A program made the translations under genes and the position numbers. Under the pieces are notes generated by a model that was not told the DNA's origin, ran no database searches, and saw only the letters and a program-made list of their open reading frames with translations. DNA of 64,000 nt from Halopseudomonas laoshanensis (GTDB taxonomy: Bacteria > Pseudomonadota > Gammaproteobacteria > Pseudomonadales > Pseudomonadaceae), in NCBI RefSeq assembly GCF_008365385.1, contig NZ_QOVF01000006.1:62001-126000 (forward strand). The letters are read 5' to 3'. Positions 18,227-30,236 of the stretch are shown piece by piece (the stretch's first letter is position 1; every line of letters begins with the position of its first letter).

Positions 18227-19234
18227 TTAAAGCTTCTTTTTCTGCAACTGCTGCACCAATCCCTTGGGCGGATGCTTGATCACCAGCGAATCGTCGGACT
18301 CGTCATACTCTACGCGCTCGCCGAGCAAGTGCGCTTCAAAGCTGATCGACAGGCCGTCGGCCTTGCCATAGAAACGCATGAAGTTGTTCAGCGTGCGCTT
18401 GTCCGGCGGGATCTCCGGTGACAAGCCGTAATCCTTGTTGCGAATATAGTCATAGAACGCGCGTGGCTGCGCCTCATCCATCAGTCCGGACAGCTCCTCC
18501 AGCGCGACTTGCTCGCCCTGGCGCGCCTGGCCGCTGACGTAGCTGCTCATCGCCTTGGTCTTGTCTTTGACCACCACCGGTTCCATGTCAGCTTCACCGA
18601 CATAATCCTGGAAGGCCTGCAGCAGGGTAGTGGTCTCTTCCTCGGGATTAGCCCCTTCCACGCAGCCAATAAAGTCGCGGAAATAATCCGATACGCGCTT
18701 GCCACTGCGCCCGCGAATAAAGGAAATGTACTGCTTGGAGCTGGCGTTCTGTTTCCACTCGGTCAGATTGATGCGGGCGGCCATGTTCAACGCAGACAGG
18801 TCCAGGTGGCGAGCGGCGGCCACGTCCAGGTTATCGGTCACGGTAACGCCTTCGGTATGATGGAGCAGCGCAATCACCAGGAAGGCGGTCATGCCTTGGC
18901 GGTAGCGGATAAACAGCACATGCCCACCCAGCGCCAGGTTGGAAGCTTCCATCAGCGTTTTCAGCTGTTCACTGGCCCTGGCCGTGAAGTTGACGAAGTC
19001 CAGTTCCTGATCAATCAGTTGCTGCAACCAGCCGCTGAACGGGTAGGCGCCGCTCTCCTCGTGAAAGTAGCCCCAGGCCTTGTTTGGCTTGCTGTTGTAG
19101 GCTTCGATCAGCCCGGCGAGCAGTTGCTCCAGCGCTTCGGAATTGGCCAGTTCGGCTTCGCGCAGGGTCAGGCTGGCGGGCTGGCCGTCAGGCTTTTTGT
19201 GAATCTGATGAACGATGCTGTTATCGATGGGCAT
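18227..19234 (-). CDS. ndpA: Nucleoid-associated protein NdpA/YejK
   Basis: This 335-residue protein is the length of the YejK family. Recognisable blocks are [59 protein letters not shown] and a basic tail QLQKKKL. NdpA is an abundant nucleoid-associated protein of gamma-proteobacteria; its detailed role is unclear. The gene stands alone. A strong hairpin with TCTGCT/AGCAGA inside GCCCGG/CCGGGC lies downstream at about 18157-18184. Confidence 0.93.
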   Translation of the reverse strand: MPIDNSIVHQIHKKPDGQPASLTLREAELANSEALEQLLAGLIEAYNSKPNKAWGYFHEESGAYPFSGWLQQLIDQELDFVNFTARASEQLKTLMEASNLALGGHVLFIRYRQGMTAFLVIALLHHTEGVTVTDNLDVAAARHLDLSALNMAARINLTEWKQNASSKQYISFIRGRSGKRVSDYFRDFIGCVEGANPEEETTTLLQAFQDYVGEADMEPVVVKDKTKAMSSYVSGQARQGEQVALEELSGLMDEAQPRAFYDYIRNKDYGLSPEIPPDKRTLNNFMRFYGKADGLSISFEAHLLGERVEYDESDDSLVIKHPPKGLVQQLQKKKL

Positions 19235-19275
19235 GGTGTCTCTTCTGATCGGGGGTGCCTGGACGCCTGGGCATG

Positions 19276-19304
19276 AAAAAGCGGCCGACGTAGATGTCGG
19301 CCGC
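19276..19304 (-). terminator. Rho-independent terminator after valS
   Basis: A perfect 9-bp stem (GCGGCCGAC/GTCGGCCGC, 19281-19289 with 19296-19304) is followed on the minus strand by five T (19280-19276), starting eight bases after the valS stop. Confidence 0.88.
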
Positions 19305-19311
19305 TGCGTGC

Positions 19312-22161
19312 CTACAGGCTGGCGATATGCGTGCGTTGTTCACTGAGCTGCACCAGTGCCTTTTCGGCGTCGCTGAGCTTGGCGCGTTCCTTGTCGATCA
19401 CCGCCGGAGGGGCCTTGTCGACAAAACCGGCGTTGGACAGCTTGCCGCCGATGCGTTTGACCTCTCCTTCCAGACGCACGATCTCCTTGTCCAGACGCGC
19501 CAGCTCGGCGGTCTTGTCGATCAGGCCAGCCATCGGCACCAGCACTTCCAGCTCGCCTACCAGCGCGGTAGCGGACAGCGGCGCTTCTTCACCTTCAGCC
19601 AACACGCGGATGGAGGAGAGCTTGGCCAGCTTTTTCAGGAAAGTATCGTTCTCGGTCAGACGGCGCTGGTCTTCACTGCCGGCCTTGCGCAGCAGCAGTT
19701 CCAGTTCCTTGCCCGGCGCCACATTCATTTCACCGCGGATGTTACGCACGCCAAGAATCAGCGCCTTGAGCCATTCGATATCGCCTTCGGCGGCGGCATC
19801 GATGCGCTCTTCATTGGCCACTGGCCAGGGTTGCAGCATGATGGTTGGGCCAGCTTTGCCGGCCATGGGCGCAATACGCTGCCAGATTTCTTCGGTGATA
19901 AAGGGCATGAAGGGGTGCGCCAGGCGCAACGCCACTTCCAGTACCCGCACCAAGGTGCGACGGGTGCCGCGCTGGCGCTCAGCCGGGGCATTCTCGTCCC
20001 AGAGTACCGGTTTGGACAATTCCAGATACCAGTCGCAGTACTGGTTCCAGATAAATTCGTACAGCGCGGTGGCGGCCAGATCAAAGCGGAACTGGTCGAG
20101 CTGACGGGTGACTTCAGCTTCGGTGCGCTGCAGTTGCGAGATAATCCAGCGGTCGGCCAAGGTCAACTCAACCTCGGAACCATCAACGCCATTGTCTTTA
20201 TCTTCGCACTGCATCATCACATAGCGCGCCGCGTTCCAAATCTTGTTACAGAAGTTGCGGTAGCCTTCGACGCGGCCCATATCGAACTTGATATCGCGGC
20301 CAGTAGAGGCCAGCGAGCAGTTGGTAAAGCGCAGCGCGTCGGTGCCATAGGCGGCGATGCCATCGGGGAACTCGGCGCGGGTCTGCTTCTCGATCTTGTC
20401 CGCGAGTTTGGGCTGCATCATGCCGCTGGTGCGCTTGCTGACCAGCGACTCCAGATCGATGCCGTCAATGATATCCAGCGGGTCGAGTACGTTGCCCTTG
20501 GACTTGGACATCTTCTGCCCCTGGCCATCGCGTACCAGGCCATGCACGTATACCGTCTTGAATGGAATCTGCGCGGTGCCGTCGTCATGCTTCATCAGAT
20601 GCATGGTCAGCATGATCATGCGCGCGACCCAGAAGAAGATGATGTCAAAGCCGGTTACCAGTACATCAGTCGGGTGGAAGGTCTTCAGGGCGTCGGTCTG
20701 TTCGGGCCAGCCGAGGGTGGAGAAGGTCCACAGACCGGAGCTGAACCAGGTGTCGAGCACGTCTTCATCCTGGCGTAGCGGGGCATCGCCGAGGTTGTGT
20801 TTGGCGCGTACTTCGGCTTCATCGCGGCCGACATAGACCTGGCCGGACTCGTCATACCAGGCCGGAATGCGGTGGCCCCACCAAAGCTGGCGCGAGATGC
20901 ACCAGTCTTGAATGTCGCGCATCCAGGAGAAATACATGTTTTCGTATTGCTTGGGCACGAACTGGATACGGCCATCTTCCACCGCAGCAATCGCCTGTTC
21001 AGCCAGCGGTTTGGTGGAGACATACCATTGATCGGTCAGCCAGGGCTCGATCACTACCCCGGAACGGTCGCCCTTGGGCACCTTGAGTGCGTGCGGTTCG
21101 ATTTTTTCCAGCAGATCGGCGGCTTCCAGATCGGCGACGATTCGCTTGCGCGCCTCGAACCGATCCAGGCCGGCATAGGCCGCCGGCAGACTGGCGTCCA
21201 GGTCGGTATTGAGGCTGCCGCCGATATTGAAAATTTGCGCGCTGGCGAGAATCGCCGCGTCCTTGTCGAGAATGTTGATCAGCGGCATTGCGTGACGCTT
21301 GCCGACTTCATAGTCATTGAAATCGTGGGCCGGGGTGATCTTCACACAGCCGGTTCCGAACTCGGGATCGCAGTAATCGTCGCCGACAATCGGGATGCGG
21401 CGGCCGACTAGCGGCAAGTCGATATATTTGCCAATCAAGGCCTGATAGCGCTCGTCATCGGGATTCACCGCAACAGCGGTATCGCCGAGCATGGTTTCCG
21501 GCCGCGTAGTCGCGACAATCAGATGATCCTTGCCTTCAGCGGTTTTCTCGCCATCGGCCAGCGGATACCGCAGGTGCCAGAGTGAGCCGGTCTCGTCATG
21601 GTTTTCCACTTCCAGATCGGAAATCGCCGTGTGCAAGGTCGGGTCCCAGTTGACCAGGCGCTTGCCGCGGTAGATCAGCCCATCATCATGCAAACGAACG
21701 AAGGCTTCCTTCACCGCGTTGGACAAACCCTCGTCCATGGTGAAGCGCTCGCGGCTCCAGTCTACCGAGCTGCCCAGTCGGCGAATCTGGCGGGTGATGT
21801 TGCCGCCGGACTCTTCCTTCCATTCCCAGACCTTGTCCAGAAACTTGTCGCGGCCCAGATCATGCCGGCTCACCCCCTGAGCGCCCAGTTGCCGCTCCAC
21901 TACCATCTGCGTAGCAATGCCGGCGTGGTCGGTACCCGGCTGCCACAGCGTATTGCGACCCTGCATGCGCCGAAAGCGAATCAACGCATCCATGATCGAA
22001 TTATTGAAACCGTGGCCCATATGCAGGCTGCCGGTCACGTTCGGCGGCGGCAGGGCAATGGTGTAGGACTCGCCTGAGCCCTGGGGAGCGAAGTAGTTGT
22101 TTTGCTCCCAGGTCTGGTACCAGGAGGTTTCAATGGCGTTGGGCTGGTAAGTCTTATCCAT
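19312..22161 (-). CDS. valS: Valine-tRNA ligase
   Basis: This class I aminoacyl-tRNA synthetase has 949 residues. The HIGH motif appears as [14 protein letters not shown] near residue 42 and the KMSKS loop as [14 protein letters not shown]. The editing domain contains [19 protein letters not shown]. The C-terminal 70 residues are the ValRS coiled-coil arm ([18 protein letters not shown]). I start it at the ATG at 22161, directly before the conserved [10 protein letters not shown]. It lies downstream of holC and one small gene, the order known in pseudomonads. Confidence 0.98.
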   Translation of the reverse strand: MDKTYQPNAIETSWYQTWEQNNYFAPQGSGESYTIALPPPNVTGSLHMGHGFNNSIMDALIRFRRMQGRNTLWQPGTDHAGIATQMVVERQLGAQGVSRHDLGRDKFLDKVWEWKEESGGNITRQIRRLGSSVDWSRERFTMDEGLSNAVKEAFVRLHDDGLIYRGKRLVNWDPTLHTAISDLEVENHDETGSLWHLRYPLADGEKTAEGKDHLIVATTRPETMLGDTAVAVNPDDERYQALIGKYIDLPLVGRRIPIVGDDYCDPEFGTGCVKITPAHDFNDYEVGKRHAMPLINILDKDAAILASAQIFNIGGSLNTDLDASLPAAYAGLDRFEARKRIVADLEAADLLEKIEPHALKVPKGDRSGVVIEPWLTDQWYVSTKPLAEQAIAAVEDGRIQFVPKQYENMYFSWMRDIQDWCISRQLWWGHRIPAWYDESGQVYVGRDEAEVRAKHNLGDAPLRQDEDVLDTWFSSGLWTFSTLGWPEQTDALKTFHPTDVLVTGFDIIFFWVARMIMLTMHLMKHDDGTAQIPFKTVYVHGLVRDGQGQKMSKSKGNVLDPLDIIDGIDLESLVSKRTSGMMQPKLADKIEKQTRAEFPDGIAAYGTDALRFTNCSLASTGRDIKFDMGRVEGYRNFCNKIWNAARYVMMQCEDKDNGVDGSEVELTLADRWIISQLQRTEAEVTRQLDQFRFDLAATALYEFIWNQYCDWYLELSKPVLWDENAPAERQRGTRRTLVRVLEVALRLAHPFMPFITEEIWQRIAPMAGKAGPTIMLQPWPVANEERIDAAAEGDIEWLKALILGVRNIRGEMNVAPGKELELLLRKAGSEDQRRLTENDTFLKKLAKLSSIRVLAEGEEAPLSATALVGELEVLVPMAGLIDKTAELARLDKEIVRLEGEVKRIGGKLSNAGFVDKAPPAVIDKERAKLSDAEKALVQLSEQRTHIASL

Positions 22162-22242
22162 GGGTGTTCTGGGTGTCCGGATGTTGGGTGAGCGAGTGAT
22201 TAGCCGCAGCTGGAACAGGGGGCGATAGTCGCGCAAACGAGC

Positions 22243-22248
22243 ATTATA
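22243..22248 (-). promoter_or_regulatory. Possible -10 element upstream of valS
   Basis: A perfect TATAAT lies on the minus strand 82 bases before the valS start, in the gap after the upstream gene. No good -35 is visible at 16-18 bases, so this is tentative. Confidence 0.35.
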
Positions 22249-22282
22249 GCGGTCTGGGGCAGGTCAGGCCCAGTCTGATGCG

Positions 22283-22885
22283 TTATTTCATTTGTTCCTG
22301 AACCATCTGCTCCAATTTATCCCGCAGTCGGTTGCGTAGTTCAGCTTCTATGGTGGGAATCAGATCGTCGATCACGTCTTGCAGAATCAACTGCGCTTCG
22401 GCGTGCAGGCGGGCTTCCATACGTAGTTGGCGAGCGCCGGCTTGCACATCGGGCGGGGTGCCGAAATGTTTGGTCGAGTAACCTGGCGGCGGATTGACCA
22501 GAGTGCTGGTGTGCTGCGTGCCTGGCTTCGGTGCCGGCGGGATGTGGCCGGCCATCAACCGATCCAGCTGCACCCGTTCTTCCGCCAGCCTGGCCAACTG
22601 ATCGTAGGGCAAAAACGGATTGGGTTTAGGGCGGCCGGGGTGGTGCGCTGCTGCCTCGTCTTCGGCGGAGTGATGGTCAATCGGGGTAAGCGGCGCGGTC
22701 AGGTTCAGCCCTGGCGCGTCGACGATCACGTCCTGAAGCAGCGGAATATCCAGTTGGTCCTCGGCGCCAGAAGAATGTGCAGCCACGCCCTGACCTTCGT
22801 CTTCCGGGTGCTCGTCGAGCAGCGTACGGATGGACTCCAGATCCTTCAGGAGTCTTGAGGGTTCAGATGGGTCGCGCTGCGTCAT
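22283..22885 (-). CDS. Conserved protein between holC and valS, function unknown
   Basis: This 200-residue soluble protein has no motif I can name. The N-terminal half is acidic and Pro/His-rich (EDEAAAHHPGRPKPNPFLPYDQLARL). The last 60 residues are strongly helical and charged, ending in RNRLRDKLEQMVQEQMK, and look like a coiled coil. A protein of this kind occupies the same position in P. aeruginosa (PA3833 as I recall), so it may be linked to DNA polymerase III chi or simply cotranscribed. Confidence 0.75.
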   Translation of the reverse strand: MTQRDPSEPSRLLKDLESIRTLLDEHPEDEGQGVAAHSSGAEDQLDIPLLQDVIVDAPGLNLTAPLTPIDHHSAEDEAAAHHPGRPKPNPFLPYDQLARLAEERVQLDRLMAGHIPPAPKPGTQHTSTLVNPPPGYSTKHFGTPPDVQAGARQLRMEARLHAEAQLILQDVIDDLIPTIEAELRNRLRDKLEQMVQEQMK

Positions 22886-22888
22886 GAT

Positions 22889-23320
22889 TCATCCCGCTGT
22901 GCGTAACTGGTGGGTCTGCAGAGGATAGCCCCGTTCACGGTAGAAACGAAAGCGCTCACGTGCCGGGACGCGAACCGGGTCAAGTTCGATGACGATTTCA
23001 GCCAGGCGATTGAACTGGCTGAAAAACGCCGGACTCTCGTCAGCCAGGTTGATCAACAGATCGTGGTGGTCGCCGGCGTCATCGCCGCAGCCACAGACAA
23101 CTTTGGCTTCAGGCTGCTCGGTGGCGCGGGCGTGGGGTAAAAAGGCATCGGCGCGAAAGCTCCAGAGCAATTCGTCCAGTGCCTGGGTCTGCTCCTCGTC
23201 GGTGCAGTGCAGATAGATTTGATGGCCCTTGTGCCAGGCTTTGTGCGCCAACCGGCAAGCGTATTCGAGCCGCTTTTGCGGTTCGCTGCTGGTCAACAGG
23301 TAGAAGTCGATGCGGGTCAT
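22889..23320 (-). CDS. holC: DNA polymerase III subunit chi
   Basis: This 143-residue protein has the HolC pattern: MTRIDFYLL at the start, RLAHKAWHKGHQIYLHCTDEEQTQALDELLWSF, a central FLPHA, and NRLAEIVIELDP followed by RERFRFYRERGYPLQTH at the end. Chi links the clamp loader to SSB through psi. I used the ATG at 23320; the frame extends to 23368, but the chi family begins at this methionine. Confidence 0.93.
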   Translation of the reverse strand: MTRIDFYLLTSSEPQKRLEYACRLAHKAWHKGHQIYLHCTDEEQTQALDELLWSFRADAFLPHARATEQPEAKVVCGCGDDAGDHHDLLINLADESPAFFSQFNRLAEIVIELDPVRVPARERFRFYRERGYPLQTHQLRTAG

Positions 23321-23350
23321 TGCGGTTCGCTGGATTAATGGAGCTGAGTC

Positions 23351-23389
23351 GCTGACCGCGGGAAGCACCTACTGCTTCCCGCGGCCAGC
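23351..23389. other. Strong hairpin between pepA and holC
   Basis: CCGCGGGAAGCA (23356-23367) and TGCTTCCCGCGG (23373-23384) form a perfect 12-bp stem with a 5-base loop, extended by GCTG/CAGC after one mismatch. There is no T-run. It may attenuate or stabilise the pepA-holC-valS transcript. Confidence 0.6.
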
Positions 23390-23395
23390 TCTGGG

Positions 23396-25000
<1,605 letters not shown>

Positions 25001-25048
25001 CTACCTGCATTCTGGCTTATTCCCGTGCCTTGAGCCAAGGAAGTTATC

Positions 25049-26164
25049 GTGATTGTGTTTCGTTATCTAAGCCGCGAGGTGCTGTTGACCCTGACTGCGG
25101 TCAGTGGCGTGCTGCTACTGATCATCATGAGCGGCCGCTTTATCAAGTACCTGGCCCAGGCTGCCGCCGGGCAATTGGACCCGAGCGTGCTATTTCTGAT
25201 CATGGGTTATCGTCTGCCCGGCTTTATGGTGCTGATTCTGCCGCTGGGCATGTTCCTGGGGATTCTGCTGGCTTACGGGCGGATGTATCTGGATAGCGAG
25301 ATGACGGTGTTGTCGGTAACCGGCATCAGTGATCGCAAAATTATTGGTTACACCCAGGGCTCGGCATTGGCGGTAGCCCTGATAGTGGGGTTTCTGAGTT
25401 TGTGGGTGGCGCCTTCAGGAGTGTTCAAAACGCAACAGCTGTTCAATGAGCAGGACGCGATGACCGAGTTTGACACCCTGGCTGCAGGGCGCTTTCAGTC
25501 CTTGGGCAGTGGGCAGCGGGTAACCTATGCCGGGGGGCTGTCGGACGACCGTACGCAGTTGCAGGAGTTGTTCATTACCGAGCGTGCCGGTGATGTCGAG
25601 GAAGGGCGTGTTGGTGTGCTGGTAGCTGAAACCGGGCGCCAGCAGATGAATCCTGATGGCAGCCGCTACCTGATGCTTTATAACGGCTTTCGCTATGATG
25701 GCAAACCCGGCGCTGCGGATTTTCGCGCTATCCAGTACGACACCTATGGTGTGCTGTTGCCGCGCCCTGAGGTGGCTACCGAGGTGACCGACCGGGAAGC
25801 GATCCCCACCCTAGAGCTGTTCGGCCAGGCAGACATCCGCCTGCAGTCCGAACTGCAATGGCGCTTTTCATTACCGATTCTAGTTTTTGTTGTGGCCTTT
25901 TTTGCCGTGCCGTTGGCGCGGGTCAATCCTCGTCAGGGTCGCTTCCTCAAGCTATTGCCGGCGGTCATGCTGTACATGGCCTACCTGGCTCTGCTGATCA
26001 GCGCTCGCAGCTGGATGGAGTCGGGCGCAGTGCCCGCCGCATTGGGATTGTGGTGGGTACACCTGGTGTTTATCGGCGTTGGTCTGGCGCTTAACCGGGA
26101 GGCGCTGATGGCGCCGTCTTCTGCCGGGCCGGGCAAGGGAGGGCATCAGCATGCGCAAGCTTGA
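25049..26164 (+). CDS. lptF: LPS export ABC permease LptF
   Basis: This 371-residue protein has six hydrophobic segments, three at each end, around a periplasmic beta-jellyroll. The opening IVFRYLSREVLLTLTAVSGVLLLI and the LPLGMFLGILLAYGRMYLDSEMTVL block are typical. LptF pairs with LptG and LptB to pull lipopolysaccharide from the inner membrane. GTG start at 25049 with AAGGAAG upstream. Its end overlaps lptG by 14 bases. Confidence 0.96.
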   Translation: MIVFRYLSREVLLTLTAVSGVLLLIIMSGRFIKYLAQAAAGQLDPSVLFLIMGYRLPGFMVLILPLGMFLGILLAYGRMYLDSEMTVLSVTGISDRKIIGYTQGSALAVALIVGFLSLWVAPSGVFKTQQLFNEQDAMTEFDTLAAGRFQSLGSGQRVTYAGGLSDDRTQLQELFITERAGDVEEGRVGVLVAETGRQQMNPDGSRYLMLYNGFRYDGKPGAADFRAIQYDTYGVLLPRPEVATEVTDREAIPTLELFGQADIRLQSELQWRFSLPILVFVVAFFAVPLARVNPRQGRFLKLLPAVMLYMAYLALLISARSWMESGAVPAALGLWWVHLVFIGVGLALNREALMAPSSAGPGKGGHQHAQA

Positions 26165-27212
26165 TCGCTACATAGGCAGCACCGTACTGCTGAACATCGT
26201 GGTGGTGGCGATGATCATTCTAGGCCTGGATCTGCTGTTCGCCTTTATTGGTGAGCTGGACGATGTTGAGGGTAATTACAGCGCAATGGATGCGCTGACC
26301 TATACGCTATTTACCCTGCCCCGGCGCCTCTATGACATGTTGCCACTGGCGGCACTGGTGGGTTGTCTTATCGGTCTGGGTACGCTGGCGAGCAACTCTG
26401 AATTGACCATCATGCGCGCAGCGGGCGTCTCCATTGCGCGCATTATTGGTGCGGTCATGAAGCCCTTATTGGTGGTGATGCTCGCCGGGATTCTGCTTGG
26501 AGAATATGCTGCGCCGTACAGCGAAAATCTGGCAGAAAATCGCCGGGCTATCGCCCAGGGCAGTGATGGGGCATTCCAGTCGCGTGGGCTCTGGCACCGT
26601 GAAGGTGATGACTTTTTGCATATCAATGCAGTGCAGCCCGACGGTGAACTGGTGGGGGTCACGCGCTATCGCTTTGGCGAGGAACGGCGCCTGCTGGAGG
26701 CCAGCTTTGCCAGCCGTGCCACAGTGCAAAGCGATCACTGGCTAATGCAGGATGTCGAGGCCACACGCTTTCAGGAGAACGGCAACAGTGAAGTATCGGT
26801 CAGTGCTGAGGAGCGCTGGGATGTGTTGCTCTCGGCCGAGCTGTTGCGGGTGGTGATGCTTGAGCCGGATGTGCTGTCATTGGCGGCTATCTGGCAGTAT
26901 CAGGGTTATCTGGCCGAGCAGGGCTTGAATAACAGTCAGTACTGGCTGGCGTTCTGGAAAAAGCTGCTGCAGCCGCTGGCTACCTTGGCGCTGGTGTTTG
27001 TGGCCATTTCCTTCGTCTTCGGCCCCTTGCGTTCGGTCACGCTGGGGCAGCGCATTTTCACCGGGGTGCTGGTTGGCTTCAGCTTCCAGATCTTGCAGGA
27101 CCTGCTCGGGCCTTCAAGTCTGGTGTTCGGTTTTTCGCCGCTGATTGCGGTGTTGCTGCCGATCGGACTGCTGCTGGTGATGGGTGCCTGGTTGATGAAG
27201 CGGGCAGGGTAG
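26151..27212 (+). CDS. lptG: LPS export ABC permease LptG
   Basis: This 353-residue partner of LptF has the same architecture, including LPLAALVGCLIGLGTLASNSELTIMRAAGVS near residue 63, a jellyroll region, and C-terminal helices with FVFGPLRSVTLGQRIFTGVLVGF. It is coupled to lptF by a 14-base overlap, the usual arrangement next to pepA. Confidence 0.96.
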   Translation: MRKLDRYIGSTVLLNIVVVAMIILGLDLLFAFIGELDDVEGNYSAMDALTYTLFTLPRRLYDMLPLAALVGCLIGLGTLASNSELTIMRAAGVSIARIIGAVMKPLLVVMLAGILLGEYAAPYSENLAENRRAIAQGSDGAFQSRGLWHREGDDFLHINAVQPDGELVGVTRYRFGEERRLLEASFASRATVQSDHWLMQDVEATRFQENGNSEVSVSAEERWDVLLSAELLRVVMLEPDVLSLAAIWQYQGYLAEQGLNNSQYWLAFWKKLLQPLATLALVFVAISFVFGPLRSVTLGQRIFTGVLVGFSFQILQDLLGPSSLVFGFSPLIAVLLPIGLLLVMGAWLMKRAG

Positions 27213-27237
27213 AAACCTGCCACGCCTATTATTTTTT
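27203..27237 (+). terminator. Terminator after lptG
   Basis: GGCAGG (27203-27208) pairs with CCTGCC (27216-27221) across the lptG stop codon, followed by a T-rich stretch ending in six T. It is modest in stem length. Confidence 0.6.
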
Positions 27238-27723
27238 GTAGGTGCCCTTTGGCAAGGTAACCAGGCGCGTGCCAGAGGCGATGTCCTGCCAGGTGCGCGA
27301 TTGTTTGTCCCAGAGCATCCACAGCAGGCCCAGACCGCCGCATAGCCACGCAGGCTGCGCGACCAGGAAACGAATGAGCCCTTGCTTGCGGGTAATGGCA
27401 TCGCCGTTGGGTTGTTCTACCCGTATCCGCCATACTTGCATGCCCAGCGTCTGCCCCTTGAGCGTCCAGAAGCTGAGATAAAACAACAGACTGACGCCGA
27501 TCAACAGCAGCCGCAGCAGGATGTCGCCATCCAGCATACCGCTGTCGGCCTGCTGCTGGACCTGCTCCGCGCCGCTGATCAGTATGCGTACACCCAGGTA
27601 AGCAAAGGCGGTGACCATCCAGATGGCGATCAGCAGAAACAGGTCGTAGCCTATCGCGGCCAGTCGCCGGATCAGGCCCGTGGCGGGGAAGTCGCCGACA
27701 GGTTGCAGTTGCTTGGCCTGCAT
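27229..27723 (-). CDS. RDD family membrane protein
   Basis: This 164-residue protein has three to four hydrophobic segments. The RDD signature is LIRRLAAIGYDLFLLIAIWMV near the N-terminus, with a later TLKGQTLGMQVWRIRVEQPNG block. RDD proteins are poorly characterised, with some linked to ion or small-molecule transport. The start at 27723 has GGAG upstream. It is convergent with lptG and overlaps its terminator. Confidence 0.88.
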   Translation of the reverse strand: MQAKQLQPVGDFPATGLIRRLAAIGYDLFLLIAIWMVTAFAYLGVRILISGAEQVQQQADSGMLDGDILLRLLLIGVSLLFYLSFWTLKGQTLGMQVWRIRVEQPNGDAITRKQGLIRFLVAQPAWLCGGLGLLWMLWDKQSRTWQDIASGTRLVTLPKGTYKK

Positions 27724-27751
27724 GATTGCTCCAGAAAGCAGCTGTTGCCGC

Positions 27752-28087
27752 TTAACGCCGAGTAAGGGGGAATGTGGCAAAGCTGACGCCGGCCTGGCCG
27801 TGTAGCATCAGGGCGCGAATATTAGCGTGATCTTCACCGTCCGGCGTGTTTAATACGGCCTGATAATGCTCGGCAAAGCACTGAAGTGCCTGTTGGTCGC
27901 TGAGTTGCTGATCTTTGGCCATGGCCAGAACCTTGCAGGAGCCCTGGTTTTGCTCGGCGTCGTTGTGGACCGGGCCGTTGGTAAAAGCACTAGGTTGGTA
28001 GTGGTAATGCTCGGCTATAAACGCCAGCGTATCGGCGAAGCGGTGCTCATCTGTGCCCAGTCGAGCCCTCAGTTGGTCGGCGGTCAT
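27752..28087 (-). CDS. HopJ-domain protein
   Basis: This 111-residue protein has the HopJ family pattern: FIAEHYHYQPSAFTNG, then NQGSCKVLAMAKDQQLSDQQALQCFAEHY, then HANIRALMLHGQAGVSF. The family is named after a P. syringae effector candidate but is widespread in free-living proteobacteria, so an effector role should not be assumed. The ATG at 28087 overlaps the stop of the upstream DUF1244 gene. Confidence 0.85.
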   Translation of the reverse strand: MTADQLRARLGTDEHRFADTLAFIAEHYHYQPSAFTNGPVHNDAEQNQGSCKVLAMAKDQQLSDQQALQCFAEHYQAVLNTPDGEDHANIRALMLHGQAGVSFATFPLTRR

Positions 28088-28389
28088 CACTTCTCTGCTT
28101 TGCTTTGGGCTTGGTCGAGCGCAGCCTGTTGCTCAGGGCTGGCTTGCTTCTGGTACTTGGACTTCCACTCGGCGTAGGGCATGCCATAAATCTCTTCGCG
28201 TGCCTGGTCCAGCGACAGCTCTATATCCATATCGTCGGCGGCGCTCTTGTACCATTTGGCCAGGCAGTTGCGGCAGAAGCCGGCCAGGGTCATCAGATCA
28301 ATATTCTGCACATCCTTTCGGCTGCTCAGATGCCCGAGCAGAGTACGAAAGGCCGCCGCTTCAAGTTCAATGCGCTCTTGCTTGGTCAT
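28087..28389 (-). CDS. DUF1244 family protein
   Basis: This 100-residue helical protein has the DUF1244 core: ERIELEAAAFRTLLGHLSSRKDVQNIDLM, then LAGFCRNCLAKWYKSAADD and EEIYGMPYAEWKSKYQ. The paired cysteines in FCRNC are conserved as I recall. Its function is unknown. It is coupled to the HopJ-domain gene. Confidence 0.88.
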   Translation of the reverse strand: MTKQERIELEAAAFRTLLGHLSSRKDVQNIDLMTLAGFCRNCLAKWYKSAADDMDIELSLDQAREEIYGMPYAEWKSKYQKQASPEQQAALDQAQSKAEK

Positions 28390-28467
28390 ACTCAGCTCCG
28401 CTTGGTAGGGGACGTGTTCGCAGGGATGATACTGGGCCGTCGGCGCAGCGGCAATCTCGGGCTACTA

Positions 28468-28857
28468 TCAAGCTTCGCGGCTGTTGCTAAGCGTGACCGA
28501 TACCGATTCAGCAAAGCGCAATGCATGCGGCTTGTCGACCTCGACCTCGGCATAACGTACCTGTGGATAGCTCATGACGAGATCGAGCAATTCCTGAGTC
28601 AAACGCTCCAGCAGAGCAAAGCGGTTGTTTTCAACGTGGTTGATAATGGCTTTGGTAATGGTCCGGTAATTCAGCGCCTGTTCAATCTGGTTGCCCGCCA
28701 CCGCGTCACTGGCCGGATAGAGAATGCTCAGGTTGATCAGCACATCCTGTTTATTGCGGACTTCGTCGTCATTGATACCGATAAAGGTGCGCAGCATCAG
28801 ATTCTTGACCCTGATGCGCGCCATACCGGGGGTCAATTGCGGCATCGGTTGCGACAT
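28468..28857 (-). CDS. folX: Dihydroneopterin triphosphate 2'-epimerase
   Basis: This 129-residue member of the FolB/FolX fold has [44 protein letters not shown], and [29 protein letters not shown]. Sitting between folE and folM genes points to FolX rather than FolB. It converts dihydroneopterin triphosphate to dihydromonapterin triphosphate in the tetrahydromonapterin route, the pterin used by phenylalanine hydroxylase in Pseudomonas. It lies two bases after folE. Confidence 0.9.
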   Translation of the reverse strand: MSQPMPQLTPGMARIRVKNLMLRTFIGINDDEVRNKQDVLINLSILYPASDAVAGNQIEQALNYRTITKAIINHVENNRFALLERLTQELLDLVMSYPQVRYAEVEVDKPHALRFAESVSVTLSNSREA

Positions 28858-28859
28858 TG

Positions 28860-29447
28860 TCAGCTACTCCGGGCGATCAGCTGGAGGAATTCCTGGCGGG
28901 TGTTCACCGAATCGCGAAAGGCGCCGAGCATCACTGAACTGTGCATTGAGGAATTCTGTTTCTCCACGCCGCGCATCATCATGCACATGTGCTTGGCCTC
29001 AATCACCACGGCGACACCCTTGGCATTGGTGACTGATAACAACGCATCAGCAATTTGCCGGGTCAGGTTTTCCTGAATCTGCAGGCGTCGGGCAAACATG
29101 TCGACGATCCGAGCGACCTTGGACAGGCCAATGACTTTTCCGGTAGGAATATAAGCCACATGCGCCTTGCCAATGAACGGCAGCAGGTGGTGCTCGCACA
29201 GGGAGTAAAGTTCGATGTCCTTGACGATCACCATCTCGTCATTGGTGGAGTCGAACAGAGCGCCGTTGACGATCTCTTCCAGCGACTGATCATAACCACG
29301 GCAGAGAAACTGCATGGCTTTGGCGGCCCGCAGAGGGGTACCTTTCAGACCCTCACGCTCTGGATTTTCACCCAGATTGGTCAGGATCTCTTGGTAGTTC
29401 TGGGTCAGGTTCTCTAGGCTCATCTCTGGAGTCTCGTCGGGTGTCAT
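28860..29447 (-). CDS. folE: GTP cyclohydrolase I, FolE type
   Basis: This 195-residue enzyme has the zinc and active-site motif [19 protein letters not shown] and the later [18 protein letters not shown] with the second zinc cysteine. It makes dihydroneopterin triphosphate from GTP. Here it heads a pterin branch with FolX and FolM. The start at 29447 overlaps the folM stop (ATGA); an ATG at 29423, before the conserved SLENL, is an alternative. In P. putida a folE copy is reported as light-inducible under PplR control, which fits the nearby photoreceptor and regulator genes. Confidence 0.95.
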   Translation of the reverse strand: MTPDETPEMSLENLTQNYQEILTNLGENPEREGLKGTPLRAAKAMQFLCRGYDQSLEEIVNGALFDSTNDEMVIVKDIELYSLCEHHLLPFIGKAHVAYIPTGKVIGLSKVARIVDMFARRLQIQENLTRQIADALLSVTNAKGVAVVIEAKHMCMMMRGVEKQNSSMHSSVMLGAFRDSVNTRQEFLQLIARSS

Positions 29448-30145
29448 TTCAAATGCCTGCCGCCATTAAGGCTCAGGCTGGTTCCGGTTACGTAGTTATT
29501 GTCCAGCAGGTAGCGTATCGACTGATACACCACCTCCGGGCCGGGCTCGATACCCAGCGCGGATTTTTCCAATGCCCGCGTGCGGTAAGCCTGATCATCC
29601 TCAGGGTTGAACATGATCAGGGCAGGGGCGATGGCGTTGACTTTCACCCTGGGCGCCAGCCGCCTGGCAAACGACAGGGTCAAATTTTCCAATCCAGCCT
29701 TGCTCGCGCAATAGGCCGCATGCCGGCTACTTCCACGCTGGGCGGCGTAGTCAGTCAGATGGATAATGTCCGTCTGAGAGTCGGGGTCAAGTAACTCGGC
29801 ACTGGCATTGTTGATCATCATCGGTGCCTGCATATGCAGCATGAACATGGTCTGGAATGCTTCAGCGCCCGCTTCGTCGTCCAGCCATAGCGAGGCGTTG
29901 TGGATGATTGCGCGTAGCCGCGGTGCCCGGCTTTTCAGGGTCGCGATAAACTCTTCAATCCCTGGCAGCGTGGAGAAATCCGCAATCATGACTTCGATCC
30001 CCGTTAGCGGAGAGGTCAGCCATTCCTCGCGCTGATAACGACAGGTAATGATCACATGATAGCCCGCCTCGACTAGGCGCTTCGCGCAGTGCAACCCCAC
30101 GCGCTGCGCTGCTCCGGTGATCAATATGCTTTGCTGCTCAGTCAT
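29444..30145 (-). CDS. folM: Dihydromonapterin reductase (SDR family)
   Basis: This 233-residue short-chain dehydrogenase has [11 protein letters not shown] for nucleotide binding, IIHNASLW for the NAG-type motif, and the YCASK catalytic block. The Arg at GAAQRVG is typical of the FolM/pteridine-reductase branch. FolM reduces dihydromonapterin to tetrahydromonapterin. It is first in the folM-folE-folX transcript and is preceded by a PplR-type operator at 30237-30260. Confidence 0.92.
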   Translation of the reverse strand: MTEQQSILITGAAQRVGLHCAKRLVEAGYHVIITCRYQREEWLTSPLTGIEVMIADFSTLPGIEEFIATLKSRAPRLRAIIHNASLWLDDEAGAEAFQTMFMLHMQAPMMINNASAELLDPDSQTDIIHLTDYAAQRGSSRHAAYCASKAGLENLTLSFARRLAPRVKVNAIAPALIMFNPEDDQAYRTRALEKSALGIEPGPEVVYQSIRYLLDNNYVTGTSLSLNGGRHLK

Positions 30146-30236
30146 GTGCGTCTCGATATCCTTGGATAGAACCTGGCAATCCCGAGCCGGGGGTACAGCG
30201 GCAACGGCTCAGGGTTGCCAAGTTCTGGGCAAAACT

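Noticed and set aside
19294-20778. Long plus-strand open frame (494 codons) opposite valS
   Set aside because: It lies wholly antisense to a clear valyl-tRNA synthetase and has no recognisable domain; long shadow frames are expected at this GC content.
27752-28087. HopJ protein as a type III effector
   Set aside because: The domain is common in non-pathogens and no secretion genes are nearby, so the effector role was not claimed.
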